Shown here piece after piece: positions 9,910 through 20,640 of a DNA stretch of 64,000 nt. The DNA comes from Acanthochlamys bracteata (Eukaryota > Streptophyta > Magnoliopsida > Pandanales > Velloziaceae). The notes below the pieces were generated by a model. That model worked only from the letters and a program-made list of their open reading frames with translations. It was not told the DNA's origin and made no database searches. Made by a program: the position numbers and the translations under genes. How positions within the stretch are numbered: position 1 is the first letter of the stretch; each line of letters opens with the position of its first letter. The stretch lies in NCBI GenBank assembly GCA_019914995.1, contig CM034136.1, positions 1,751,270-1,815,269 of the forward strand, read 5' to 3'.

Positions 9910-12339
9910 ATGACGAGGGCTTCGCCGCCGTCTCTTCTCCTCCTCCTCCGCTGCCGCCGTCTCTCCACCGTAGCCAGCGGCATCAACGGTGGAGATTCAT
10001 CTCTTCGCCGAGATTTAGTTCTCCTTCTTTCCAATCCTACCCTCGATCGATCTCTCTGCCGTTCTACTATTTCCCGTCTCTCACCTTCTGTTCTCGACTG
10101 TCTCCTTCCTTCTCTCCGTTCACTCATTCGCCCTAACTCTGCTCTCCGTTTTTTCTCTTTCGCTTCTCAGAACCTCGATTTCAAATTCTCTTCTTATTCT
10201 TATTCAGTTCTTCTCCATTCCCTCTTCTCGTCTCCCGTCTCCGTTGATTCCGCTCGCCTTCTTCTTCTCCGTCTTCTCGAAAACTCCCAGCTCCGATTCG
10301 ACGATCTGATTAACTCGATTGCGGATACAGCAACGTGTTCGAGTTCACCGGTTTTCGATGCTGTTGTGCATTTATGTTGCACGAAGTTGAACCCCCCAGC
10401 AGAACGACTCCGTTCTGCAGTTGCGGCATTTAAAATTATTGCTGATCGTGGGTTCTGCCCGTCTTTGAAAACGTGTAACTTTTTAGTATGCGCACTTGCC
10501 AGGTCGAGGAGGCATTGCCAGGATGCACTTACGGTGTTCGAAGGAATGCGTCATTTTTTGACGCCGAATGTGTACTCGTATACTTCGCTGATTGATGCCC
10601 TATGCAAAGGCGGAGAGATCAATGAGGCTGTTAGGTGGTTTGAGGAGATGGAGAAAGACAGTGTTTTACCGAATGTTGTCACATATAATGTACTGATAGA
10701 TGGATTATGCAAGGCAAAGATGGTAGATAAGGCGTTTGTATTGAAGGAAAAGATGATTGGGAGATCGTTGAAGCCTACTGTTGTGACCTACAATGTTCTC
10801 ATTAGTGGGTTTATTAAGGTGGGGAGGTTAGATGATGCGAGAATTTTGATGAAGGAGATGGAAGGAATGGGTGTTAGTCCGAATGTGTTTGTATATAACA
10901 CTTTGATTGACGGTCATTGTAATGTGGCCAAGTGGGAGGAGGCCTTGAAGCTTCGTGACGAGATGGTAGCTAGAGGGATTTACCCAAATTCGGTTACGCA
11001 CAATGTGCTTATGAAAGGATTCTGCAATGCAGGACAAATGGAGAAGGCAGAGAGTTTACTGCAGGATATGTTGATCAGTGGTACTGTGGTGAATGAGGGA
11101 GTGTTTTCTGCTGTTATTTGTTGGCTTTTGACAATGAAACAGAGATTGGATGATGCAGTTAGGCTCTTGAAAGAAATGTTACTAAGAAATATACATCCGA
11201 GTGATTCCTTATTGACATTATTATTTGATATACAATGTACGAACGGAAAGTATCATGAGGCAGTAGAGATTTGGTCTAAGTTTCTAGAAAAAGGCTTCAG
11301 TGTAGGCATGGCTGCATCAAATGCTTTGATACATCGTCTTTGTGAATCAGGAAAAACTGAAGAGGCAGTCAGGTTGCTCAAAGTGATTGTTCAACGGGGT
11401 TTGGCACTCGATGCTTCTACATTCAACTCTATTATAGCAGGCTGTTGCAAAGAAGGGAAGGTGGAAGAGGGTTTTAAGCTTAGGGATGAAATGATTAGTA
11501 GAGGATTGAAGCCAGATATGTTTACCTATAACGCACTTATACATGGCTTATGCAATTTGGGCAAGTTGACAGAGGCAACTGAGCTTTTAAAGGACATAAT
11601 CAATCAAGGCTTCTATCCGGATGTATTTACGTTTAGCAGTATAATAGATGGTTATTGCAAGTCCAACGAGATTGACGAGGCCAGGATCTTATGGAATGAG
11701 TTGGTTGATCGCGGTTTGGAACCAAATGCGGTTATTTATAATTCCCTTATTGGTGGATATAGTAGAACTGGGAACATAACTGAGGCTTCCAACCTCATTG
11801 AGGAAATGAAAAGGAAAGGCATTCTACCATCCGTTGTGACTTATTCTGCCCTTATGCATGGTCTATGCAGTTTGGGACGTGTTGATCAGGCTAAACACAT
11901 CCTTGGCATGATAAAAGAGAATACATTAATCCCAGATGTTGTATGCTATACTACCCTAATTGATGGTTACTGTAAGATGGGGATGATGGATCAAGCAAAC
12001 AGTCTTTTGGTGGAAATGAGGGGAAGGGATTTGGCTCCAAATGAAGTCACTTACACTGTTTTAATGCATGGCTACTGTACAACAGGAAACTTTGAAAAAG
12101 CATATGAGCTACTGGATGAGATGCTCAATGATGATATTCTCCCAGATAAAGTTGCTTATAATACTTTGATATCTGCTTTTTGCAAAGAAGGGAGGTTGGA
12201 GGATGCTATTAAGATTTCTGAGCAGATGACTGAAAGAGGTGTAACAATGGATGAAGCTTCTTATACTACTTTAGTTGATGCAATGACTAGATCTGGACAG
12301 CAAAAGGATGATGCTTTTACATCTGATAGTGTTCGCTAG
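9910..12339 (+). CDS. P-class pentatricopeptide repeat (PPR) protein, organellar
   Basis: One uninterrupted 809-residue frame starts at ATG 9910. An upstream TTG extends the frame by one codon but is not a plausible plant start. The N-terminal 45 residues are rich in Arg, Ser and Leu with almost no acidic residues (MTRASPPSLLLLLRCRRLST), as in mitochondrial or plastid presequences. From about residue 185 to the end there are 17-18 PPR motifs in an almost unbroken run, nearly all 35 residues long (e.g. NVVTYNVLIDGLCK), with one motif a residue longer. There is no E, DYW or SMR domain, so it is P-class. Family role: sequence-specific RNA binding in organelles, affecting stability, processing, splicing or translation of one or a few transcripts. 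The lack of introns is typical of the family. The overall plan resembles Arabidopsis At4g19440-type proteins as I remember them, but orthology was not tested. Confidence 0.95.
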   Translation: MTRASPPSLLLLLRCRRLSTVASGINGGDSSLRRDLVLLLSNPTLDRSLCRSTISRLSPSVLDCLLPSLRSLIRPNSALRFFSFASQNLDFKFSSYSYSVLLHSLFSSPVSVDSARLLLLRLLENSQLRFDDLINSIADTATCSSSPVFDAVVHLCCTKLNPPAERLRSAVAAFKIIADRGFCPSLKTCNFLVCALARSRRHCQDALTVFEGMRHFLTPNVYSYTSLIDALCKGGEINEAVRWFEEMEKDSVLPNVVTYNVLIDGLCKAKMVDKAFVLKEKMIGRSLKPTVVTYNVLISGFIKVGRLDDARILMKEMEGMGVSPNVFVYNTLIDGHCNVAKWEEALKLRDEMVARGIYPNSVTHNVLMKGFCNAGQMEKAESLLQDMLISGTVVNEGVFSAVICWLLTMKQRLDDAVRLLKEMLLRNIHPSDSLLTLLFDIQCTNGKYHEAVEIWSKFLEKGFSVGMAASNALIHRLCESGKTEEAVRLLKVIVQRGLALDASTFNSIIAGCCKEGKVEEGFKLRDEMISRGLKPDMFTYNALIHGLCNLGKLTEATELLKDIINQGFYPDVFTFSSIIDGYCKSNEIDEARILWNELVDRGLEPNAVIYNSLIGGYSRTGNITEASNLIEEMKRKGILPSVVTYSALMHGLCSLGRVDQAKHILGMIKENTLIPDVVCYTTLIDGYCKMGMMDQANSLLVEMRGRDLAPNEVTYTVLMHGYCTTGNFEKAYELLDEMLNDDILPDKVAYNTLISAFCKEGRLEDAIKISEQMTERGVTMDEASYTTLVDAMTRSGQQKDDAFTSDSVR

Positions 12340-13334
12340 TGTGGTTGGTAGATAATTTGCTCCCATTTTCTTCATTTTAGTTTCTTTTATCTTTTACCTG
12401 ACCCCTTTTTGCACATATTTACTTTTCATTAGCCCCCAACTTGGCCTGCCATCAAAAGTGGCATGCTGCAAAGCATTTTCTATCTTGACCAGTATTTTCT
12501 TAATGTGGAAATTCTTTTATTGGTTCTAGGTGACTGGCTCATACAAAATTTCCCATGTTCTTCTTTCTTCATTTCTACGTCCATGCCAAAATTGTAATTG
12601 CTGGTAGAGGAACTTTAGAAACTGCTAGAGTACTAATCACAAACTTCTTGCTGATAGATGTGCAATAATGTTTTATAGTGTTGTAGTAAGATTATCAAAT
12701 GAAAATTTCGATTATTGCCTATTGGCATGCATCGATATGATTCAGGGCTTTTGACCCAAGGGCTTTTCCACTATTGTTAGCTATACTTGGAGAGAATATT
12801 TTTTTTCTAATGAAATTTGAGGGCTTATGTAAATTCAGGTTTTCCCCCTAATTGCCATTGGCTTTCTAGTTATGATTAGGAAAAAAACATAATTTTTATA
12901 ATGTCGTTTAATGTTGTTATAAATCATTAAATGATGGCATTTAAATACTGTTATCACGCCCCCGCCATTAAAGTTCTGGTCTCTCATTGCGGGAAAGTTC
13001 TTCTGGTATACCTAACAAACTCTCTATTTTCAGACACCTAGAACTTTGTGTTTTGTTGGTACTGTTTGCAAATATTGCGTAATACTAGGTAATAGTTTCA
13101 TGTTTTATGAAGGACAGTATATATTATAGTACATATGACATGATCAATGACAAAATAACTGTAATTTATTGAAGCATGAACTGCAAGACTAAAGTAAAAC
13201 AAATCTAATGAATTATTTGTCTGACACATGTCTCAATAAAGTCAGTAGAAGCTACCTATGGTCTAATGCCACCAGGGATGTGTTTTAGTCTTGTGCAGGC
13301 GATAGTTATTTTGATTTGTAAGTTTGAACTCAGT
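12340..13334. other. Intergenic, PPR 3' flank
   Basis: T-rich sequence consistent with a 3' untranslated region for the first few hundred bases. No supported gene, tRNA or element was seen in the rest. Confidence 0.4.
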
Positions 13335-15445
13335 ACAGGAAGAAGAATATTCATAACATAGGAAAGCTGCTTATGCATCTAAGAAAGTGATTATGACATT
13401 TCATACTAAATTGCTTCCCTTGTCTTCTGGTTTCTCTATAGGATTTAAGACGTTTGGATTAAATTAGACTCTTATGCATGTCAGTAGCTTTCTTTCACTA
13501 ATTGGCAGAAAATTCATAATTAAAGGGAATTTATGCAGAAGCAAGAGGAATCTGCTGACTCGACAAGATCCTTGTCAGTTTCCATGAGTAATATGGTGGC
13601 TGAGCAGTCTCTGTCCTTCCTTCACTGAAAGGAAGTAATTTTGGCAGATCCTCATGATGGTAATGATCTTGAGCTGATGCTACCTGCACTTTAGAGTGTA
13701 CATGATCCTGTGCATGAGTCAGACTAACTTCTAACTCTTTTCTTTCTTTTAAAACATATTTAAGACAAATAAGTCCTGGACAAGTAGAGGATAATGAAGA
13801 AGAGATCACTGAAGAAGAAGCAGACTCCATAATTTTCTTGTAAAGCCCTGTGAAGGAGGGTGTAGCTGCAAACGTAATCTAAGGCTTATGCATAAAGAAT
13901 GTGCTTTGATGAAGAAGTTGATTTCTCATTTAACTTGTTGTTTCTCAACAGTACCTAGCAGGATTCAGTGCAGCTGCTTCAGCTCTGGTATTTCTTCTTT
14001 CTTGAGCAATTACTGGTACTCATCTATGTCTACACAAGATCTTTGAAGGAGGTCAATTTTCTTAGTCTTGGAATTTAAAAATTCACTTCAACATGATTAG
14101 AAGAATACTCAACACGGTCGATATATTTTTGTTACCAAAAAAGGACGATTTGTCTATTCTTCATTTCTGCATAAGTTCCTTGTCTAGCCTTGACTTCTGT
14201 CTCTAGTCACATTTCATACTGTCATGCTGACGCATATTTGTGAAATGCCACCAACCAAGTTTAGTATTTTCTGTGGTTGAGTGGTTTATATTCATTGCAA
14301 CTTTGCTCATTGCAGTCTGTTCAATTATCACAGCTTCAGATACTACTGTAATGAGATGCTTGTTATTTTGCCATAAGCATGGAAAAATTACACTGTAATT
14401 GGCAAGTCCATTCCCATACATGGAGCATTCGCTCTGTGATTTATGATAGTACTGCTTTGTGGTTTTTCATTTCCTACATATATTTCATGATTCAAAATTT
14501 TGGTTATTTTCCAACATGTAATAGGCCATAGATATGAAATCTCAAGAATCACAATTGCTGCTCCTTTTCCTTAATGCTAGGACTCTGTCACAGTTTCGCC
14601 CAGGTGAGCATCATGTATACCCATCTCTTACCGGATTATCGTATTCTGTTGGTATTATTAACTCTCTTTTTCTTATATGCAGCAAGGAACGACTATTGTT
14701 GGGGATGTGCAGCATTCAGTTCTCTCTTGTGAGTTGTGGCTATATACCTCCATCTGTCTCTAGTCAATGGTGAGCACGGTTGTAATCACTATTTTTATTG
14801 TCCAGATCATTTTGTTTACTGAATATGGTGAAGTCAGTAGTAAATGGTTTCACATGCATTATAGAATGATATGATAATATTCACTTATTCAAAAGTCAAT
14901 TTGTTTCCAAGTATGTTCTGAGCAAGGACCAAACAGTATTCTCTTAGTCGTGGACTAGAAGACAGACTAGGAAGTAACAAGTGCTTAAATATTTGAATCT
15001 GTAATTCAAGCTAAAGGGTATGTTTTAGTTATAGATTTTGGTACACGTGTTCATTAGTTCTGCAGTGTATACTGGAGGAAGAATAATTTGAAGAGTAAAA
15101 TTTTGAACCTAGTTACTGATTTGTGTTGCGATATTCAAGACCTGAACTAATGAAGAAGAAGAAGACTTGACTACTGTAGTTTCATCAGCAAAAGAAGAAG
15201 ACTTAAAACTACTGCTGGTGTGCACCTGTAAAGCTTATTGATCATGCAAAAAACGAATTAGATTAAAATACTTTTGTTGGTCAAACTCTCTTAATTAAAA
15301 GGGAAAAGAAAAAGGGGGTAATAGAGCATGCAGCAGATAGGTTGCTGGTAGAGCAAAAAATACAATTTATAATTATATTTCCTTTTTTCCTTCATCAATT
15401 CTTACTTTTGCAGATACACATGAGAGATTTTTGCAATTGCGTAAT
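13335..15445 (+). pseudogene. Truncated RING-CH pseudogene, partial copy of 6.1-9.2 kb gene
   Basis: The block matches the upstream RING-CH gene exon by exon and through the introns. Exon 2 is at about 13537-13663 (acaagatccttgtcagt and gcagatcctcatgatggtaa shared), exon 3 at about 13765-13915, exon 4 at about 13953-14015, exon 5 at about 14525-14603, exon 6 at about 14684-14770, and the first bases of exon 7 at about 15417-15445. The finger is destroyed: the first cysteine pair is lost to substitutions and an in-frame TAA, about 24 bases between them and the CxC are deleted, and everything from mid-exon 3 to near the end of intron 3 (including the last C-x2-C) is missing. Exon 2 contains a frame-breaking TGA and intron 6 has about 500 extra bases. 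Exon 1 has no counterpart. It must be dead as an E3 ligase. Confidence 0.85.
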
Positions 15446-16540
15446 ACACTAACTACTGATTTTAGGCTCTTCAAAGAGGATAAACTCTTGCTGCATTCAA
15501 TATTATACTTGGAGATATCTGGTCATCCAAGTAAAGAGCATCTCTTTCAGTTTGATAGGATTGTTCTCATGGAACATCATAGTCATCTTGATGCTACAGT
15601 GCTTCAGTTCTACGGTAAGGACATGTTTCAGCTACCATGGAATTTCACTTCTTCCCTCCAAATTTTGAGTTAGGCACTTCACGTGTTTCAATTTCCACTC
15701 TAAGTTCTACTTCTATTTTCACACTGAACTCTAAATTTTAGTTTAAGTTTCACTTCACGTGTTTTAAATTATTATTCCAAACTCTACTTTTATTGAACTC
15801 TGCTTCTCACTGAACTTTACTTTTATGAAACTTACTTTCACTGAGTTCACTTTCATGTGATTGAAACACACCTAAATGGAAGCACAACCCTCTGTGTTTT
15901 CATCTTGTATATCAAGCACCTCCATTTCTAGGTGATCAAACAACTCGCTGGTTTTGGCACTATAGTAATGCACCCTAATCTGTTAAAATTTCTGTCAGAT
16001 TAAAATTGATTTTGTGGCACATGCCCTGCCTGGTGAGTTTATATGACGCAATTAAAATTCTTCGAAGCAGGAGAAGCATTCCACGCACCTGAACACCTAC
16101 CACTCAAATGTGTTTAACCTTTCCTGTAACACCTGCAAGCTTTTCAGAACATCGGCTGCACCAAATGCGCACGGTGATACTGATGCTGTTTGGATCGCAA
16201 ACCACTGCCAGGCATTTTTTAGAGCTCATTCAGACAGCACGGCCACAATATGAACAATCTTTTATAGAACAAATAGTCAAGTACAGAGAAAAGCTAAAGG
16301 TGGTGCTGTTCATAATCGATTATCCCTTCTGCAGTGATGGAATAAGAGCCAGCAAATAAGTGAAGCTATTTCGTGGACCTAGTGGTTATATGCAACTTTG
16401 GTTACTTGCGTTGCCTAGAAGAATATCTAGATATTCTACGATGTTTGAAACATAATGAATAATACATTCATTACATCAACGCTGCGAAAGATGCATCAGA
16501 AGTGTTGGTCTTTATTTTGGAAAGGAAGAAGATATGTGAA
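15446..16540. other. Spacer downstream of the pseudogene
   Basis: Contains the MITE at 15617-15886. The open frame at 16108-16359 has no recognised domain, no obvious splice partners, and I do not support it as a gene. Confidence 0.4.
15617..15886. mobile_element. MITE, same family as 33445-33732
   Basis: The left end is aggacatgtttcagctacc. The right end, on the opposite strand, is aggtgtgtttcaatcacatg. Both resemble the ends of the copy at 33445-33732. The interior is a run of actccactt/aactctactt-like units in both copies, and both share attttgagtt plus a cacgtgtttcaatt/cacatatttcaatt phrase at the same offset. There is no coding capacity. Confidence 0.5.
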
Positions 16541-16544
16541 CATT

Positions 16545-16930
16545 GTCCTTTTAGGTGTACATTGACGCATATTAGTCAATACAAAATGCATATAAAATTC
16601 AAAATTCAATAACTATCGTTGGATATGAAAAAATTATGAGTGAACACGTCAAGAATATTTTAACTCAATCGGATTTTAAATCAATTTTTATCCGATTTAT
16701 TAATTAAAATGTAGAAATTTTTTTTATATTTTGTAAATTTTATTAAAAATATTGTTATTTTGACCAAACGAACAGATGGAGGTCGATTGTAATTCGATTG
16801 AACTGAAATTTTATTGATGTGTTCAGAATTTATATTTCTTCATATTCAATGGCGGTAATTAAAATTACAAAATTTTATTTACTTTGTATTGATCAATGTG
16901 CATCAATGTGTATCTAAGATAGTAATATGC
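16545..16930. mobile_element. Foldback MITE
   Basis: Two arms of roughly 170 bases face each other around a T-rich centre near 16715-16745. The left arm has tgacgcatattagtcaatac, cgttggatatgaaaaaatta and aactcaatcgga. The right arm, on the other strand, has cacattgatcaatac, cattgaatatgaagaaat and cagttcaatcga. The same core occurs in the foldbacks at 56705-57500. No coding capacity. Confidence 0.7.
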
Positions 16931-17001
16931 GTACATTTTTTTCCTTTTGGAAAAATGGAAAGGATTGTTTTTTTAGCGGTGAATCAAATAGGGCGCGCGT
17001 G

Positions 17002-17528
17002 CTCTCCGATATAGGTGCAAAAATGGGCGGGCTGGACTCGCACGGCCAACTTATTAGACCGGACCGGGCCGGCCCGTCTTTGGTGAAGCAACTAGATCGG
17101 ACCAGCCCGGCCCGATTTTATTTCTCACAATATGATCCGGTCCATTTGTTCGGTTTATATTTTAAATTTACATAAAAAATAGAAATTAAAAATTATTTTA
17201 AAAATAAAATTAAAAATAAATATTTTTTATTTTTAAAATTTATTTTTTAGTAATATAAAAATATTTTTTATTAAAATTTGATTTAGTCAACGGTCAATTT
17301 TGATCAGGTCAACGGTCCATAGTGATCGGTCAACGTTGACCGATCACTGTGAACAGTAACCGGGCGGGCGGGCCGCCCGGCAGGCCAACATAATCGGCCC
17401 ATTCTATCCGTAGGATCGGGACAGGCCAAGTCGACCCGGTCCTATCACTATTCACCGGGCCGGACCAACAGATCGGGTTATGGGCCGGTCCGTTTGGCCC
17501 GGCCTATTTTTACACCTTCACTCCCCGA
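17002..17528. mobile_element. hAT-type MITE with GC-rich ends
   Basis: The element proper spans 17010-17520. The left end is taggtgcaaaaatgggcggg. The right end on the other strand is aaggtgtaaaaataggccgg. It is flanked by an 8-base duplication, CTCTCCGA at 17002-17009 and CTCCCCGA at 17521-17528 (one mismatch), as expected of hAT elements. Both subterminal regions are packed with ggaccgggccggccc-like runs that can pair with one another, and the middle is AT-rich. A palindrome, gatcggtcaacgttgaccgatc, sits near 17324-17345. Non-coding. Confidence 0.75.
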
Positions 17529-17921
17529 ATGGTAAATGCTATTTTTTTGAACTAAATTAAAATTTGTTGTGGTTCTGTGTAGGTGTGTGTGTTTCGTTCT
17601 TGTTAAATTATGATTTAATATTGTCTTTTATATTCCCAATTTGAATTCTCTGGTTCCATTTTGACGAAACGTATTAGACCGGATTACAATCTGGGCTCAC
17701 CAATAACTAGACCGCAAATATTATATGAAAGGGCCAAACATTTGATCAGACTGAAGTCATATTTAGAATAGCTGAAAAAATAAAATTTTTGTTTAAATTT
17801 TTTTAAATAATTTTATTATAATTTTAAAAAATATTTTATAATCTATAATTTATTTATGTTCAAAATTTTCGATTTCTTTTGAATTATAAAGCTCAAAAAA
17901 TCGTGGGAGACGTGCTTTAAA
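17529..17921. other. 3' flank of the SDR gene
   Basis: AT-rich. The part next to the stop codon should be the 3' untranslated region of the minus-strand SDR gene. Nothing else is seen. Confidence 0.4.
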
Positions 17922-19980
17922 TCAAAGTTTGGAAAAGTCAATGCTCTTGCAAGTAGTATACCCACCGTCGACAACCAAATTATGTCCACTCACATACTTG
18001 CCTTCATCTGAAGCCAAGTAAACGGCAGCTCTAGCAACATCCACAGCTTCACACTTTGCTCCAGCAAGCTCTCCGGCTTGATTCATCATTTCTTCCAGCT
18101 TATCTTCTTCCATATTCGGAAACAACTCTTTCATCGCAGTAACTCCCAGCGGCGTCGCCACTGCGTACGGCGATATCGCGTTAACTCTGATGCCGCTTTT
18201 ACCAAGCTCTGCTGCCGCTGATCGAACTGCTCCGATGACGGCTGATTTGGATATTGAGTATGCGTGTGGAGCTAAACCTCCCATGATTCCGGTAACGCTT
18301 GCCGTACAAAGAATGCACCCGCTTCGTTGCGGGACCATTACTCTCGCGGCATGTTTGATTCCGGCGACTGTTCCGCGTACGTTTATTGACATGGTTCTGT
18401 CGAAATCGGAGAGATCGAGGTTTGCTATTTTGAGAGAAGCTGTAACAGAACCGGCGATACCGGCGTTGTTGTGGAAGATATCGAGGCGGCCGTGGGTGGA
18501 AACGATGAAGTCGACAAAGGCAGCGACGTCGGGTTCGTGAGTAACGTCGCAGCGGAAGAAGGCGGCAGTGGGGCCTAAGGAAGCTGCAGTGGAGCTGCCT
18601 AAGTTCTCGTTGATGTCGGCGATGATTACGCGGGCACCTTGACGGACGAACTCTGTGGCGGTTGCTTTGCCGATTCCGCTGGCGCCGCCGGTTATACCGG
18701 TGACCTTGCCTGCCAGCCTGCAATGTGAAGGCATGGGAAGAAGGATAAGCAGCAGCTTTGAAGGGGAAAGTTTTGTAAGTACTGGTGGTTTCAGTGGTTG
18801 CACATTTATTATTATGTATAAGACACAGGTTTGTAAAAATTAATGAAAACCCTTCCATGTTGAACAAGGTTTTACATTAACTATATATATATATTTTAAA
18901 TGGGAAACTTCCACAAAAGAACAAAAGCAGCAAATATTTCTCACCTTCTTTTATTATTGTTCTTACAAGTGATGTATCTGTGCATGAAAGTTTAAACAAG
19001 ATTCATTATGGATCAATTAATTGCCTTTAAACAACTAAAAATTTTTGAGAATCTTTCGTCTCATTTGCTGTACTTGATATTGTCCAGAAGTAGCTGTATT
19101 GATAACAAATAATTTATTATTATGATTATCCTACTATTATAAATAATATTCACATTAATATTTTCAGTTTTTCAGTACATTATGATGTAAACATGATTTA
19201 AGGGATCGCTTGCGGATAGTTTAGAAAATAAAATTCTTAATAAATATGAATTCTTTAAAACTAAGAATGTTATTTTTTAAATTTAGAAAAATTATACTAT
19301 AAATATTTATAACGAATAATTTATTTATATTTTTAAATTAAATAAAATTTTATATTTATATTTCTTAGAAAATAAAAATTTGAAAAAAAATAAGATAAGT
19401 TGCTATAACACGGCCAAATATTCCCTAAATTACTGATTATAAAACAGATGCTTTGAATTTGAAAGAACTACTAGGGTCCATTTGATTGTATTTCAAAAAT
19501 ATAAAAGCCAAAAAGAAAAAATGAAAAACAAAGAAATGGGAAAGGTACTAAAAACTTTAGAAGTCCTGCACCTGTGAGCATCAATGATATTTAGTATTAG
19601 ATTGCTCAGATAGTTTAATCAGTTGAAAACTAATATGCTTATAAATTAAAATTCAAGCGAACGTTGAATGGACCGACCATGCCAGCCTGTGCTAGGATAG
19701 ATACCCCAAATCCTTATCATCGACAATAGATAGAATAGAACAATTTATATTAAAATTACATTAAGATAAGATAGAAAGGAACAGCAAGAAAGAAAAAAAC
19801 CTTCCGTTTACTGCATTGGTAGTGGAGAGATTTCTGCTTCCATAGTTACTCAGGAATGTTAAGTTTCTGTAAAAAATGAAGAAATGAATCGAAGAGTAAG
19901 GACACCGCAAAATCTTATATATCATTGATCATAAGAAAATAAAACGACCAAAGAAGAAGGAAGGAGCAAAACCTGTACAT
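17922..19980 (-). CDS. Short-chain dehydrogenase/reductase, probably organellar (SDR110C-like)
   Basis: Minus-strand exons: 19980-19973, 19866-19801, 18717-17922, giving 289 residues. The main exon alone has no proper start: its first in-frame ATG (18734) lies inside the intron, just before the ttgcag acceptor. Exons 1 and 2 splice on in phase and supply MYRNLTFLSNYGSRNLSTT, rich in Arg/Asn/Ser and lacking acids, like a mitochondrial presequence. The Rossmann fold follows: T34-G-x3-G-x-G41; D59, which favours NAD(H); NNAG 108-111; N137; catalytic S165, Y178 and K182 (YSISK); and PYAVATP in the substrate loop. The family oxidises alcohols or ketones of secondary metabolites (momilactone A synthase-like, secoisolariciresinol dehydrogenase-like, ABA2-like). 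The substrate cannot be read from sequence. Odd: the usual V-A-L/I-I-T-G reads V-T-G-I-T-G. Confidence 0.87.
19201..19427. mobile_element. Possible AT-rich MITE in SDR intron 2
   Basis: The ends (agggatcgcttgcggatag at left; agggaatatttggccgtgtt read inward from the right) are only loosely inverted. The interior is AT-rich with ttagaaaataaaa repeated in both orientations. Weak support. Confidence 0.3.
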
Positions 19981-20640
19981 TTTTCTTCTGAAATAGAACT
20001 GAAGAAGATGATGAGAAATCTCTCTGCTTTATCTTTCTGAGGAATTTGCTTTTCTAAGGAAAAGAATAAGAGAAACTTAACAAAAGAGATACTGACCAAA
20101 AGAGAACGTGTTCGAGAAAATGAACAGGTCCACTGAAAGCAACATAATTTACGTAACGTGGACCTGTCTTTATTTTTTGTATCTAATATTATTTCCCCAT
20201 GGGCCTACATTAGGCTGAATTATTAAGTCCATATAAAACCCCAATAGGCCTAGTGAGTAATTGACTTCACCAAGTTTGCTCCGCAGCATGTTTCAATTTT
20301 GAACTCACTTTTGTTCAGACAGAATTTGAAAAGAACTCAATTTTTTTATTCTATTTCGCTTTACAACTAATAAAACTAACCTATCAAAACACTTAATTTT
20401 ATAAATTCATTTTTTCTGAATTTACTTTCGTAAAACTGATATAACGTCCTTAACTTTTATTTTTGGATTAAATTACAAAACGAAATGGCATAAAGTAAAA
20501 TAATAATACTTGTTTATATTTTGCTGATATAAAAACTACTTATGATTAAAGAATAATGAAATTTAAAGAAAATTACTCTTCTTATATTATTTAGTAAATA
20601 GTTTTATTTATAAGGATCATTAGTCTTTATTGCTGATCGA
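19981..20640 (-). promoter_or_regulatory. SDR promoter region with a perfect 10-bp inverted repeat
   Basis: Upstream of the SDR start, acaggtccac (20124-20133) and gtggacctgt (20158-20167) form a perfect 10-base inverted repeat about 145-190 bases from the ATG. Two ACGTG cores, the G-box/ABRE-type core, lie at 20106-20110 and 20156-20160. No other gene is seen in this stretch. Regulatory meaning is inferred from position only. Confidence 0.35.

Noticed and set aside
9840..10127. Arg-rich minus-strand frame opposite the PPR N-terminus
   Set aside because: It is the complement of Ser/Pro/Leu-rich coding sequence and is highly biased (runs of Arg). The plus strand carries a full 809-residue PPR frame.
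18190..18867. Open frames on both strands overlapping the SDR exon
   Set aside because: They are shadows of the SDR coding exon. The SDR frame has all catalytic motifs and these have none.
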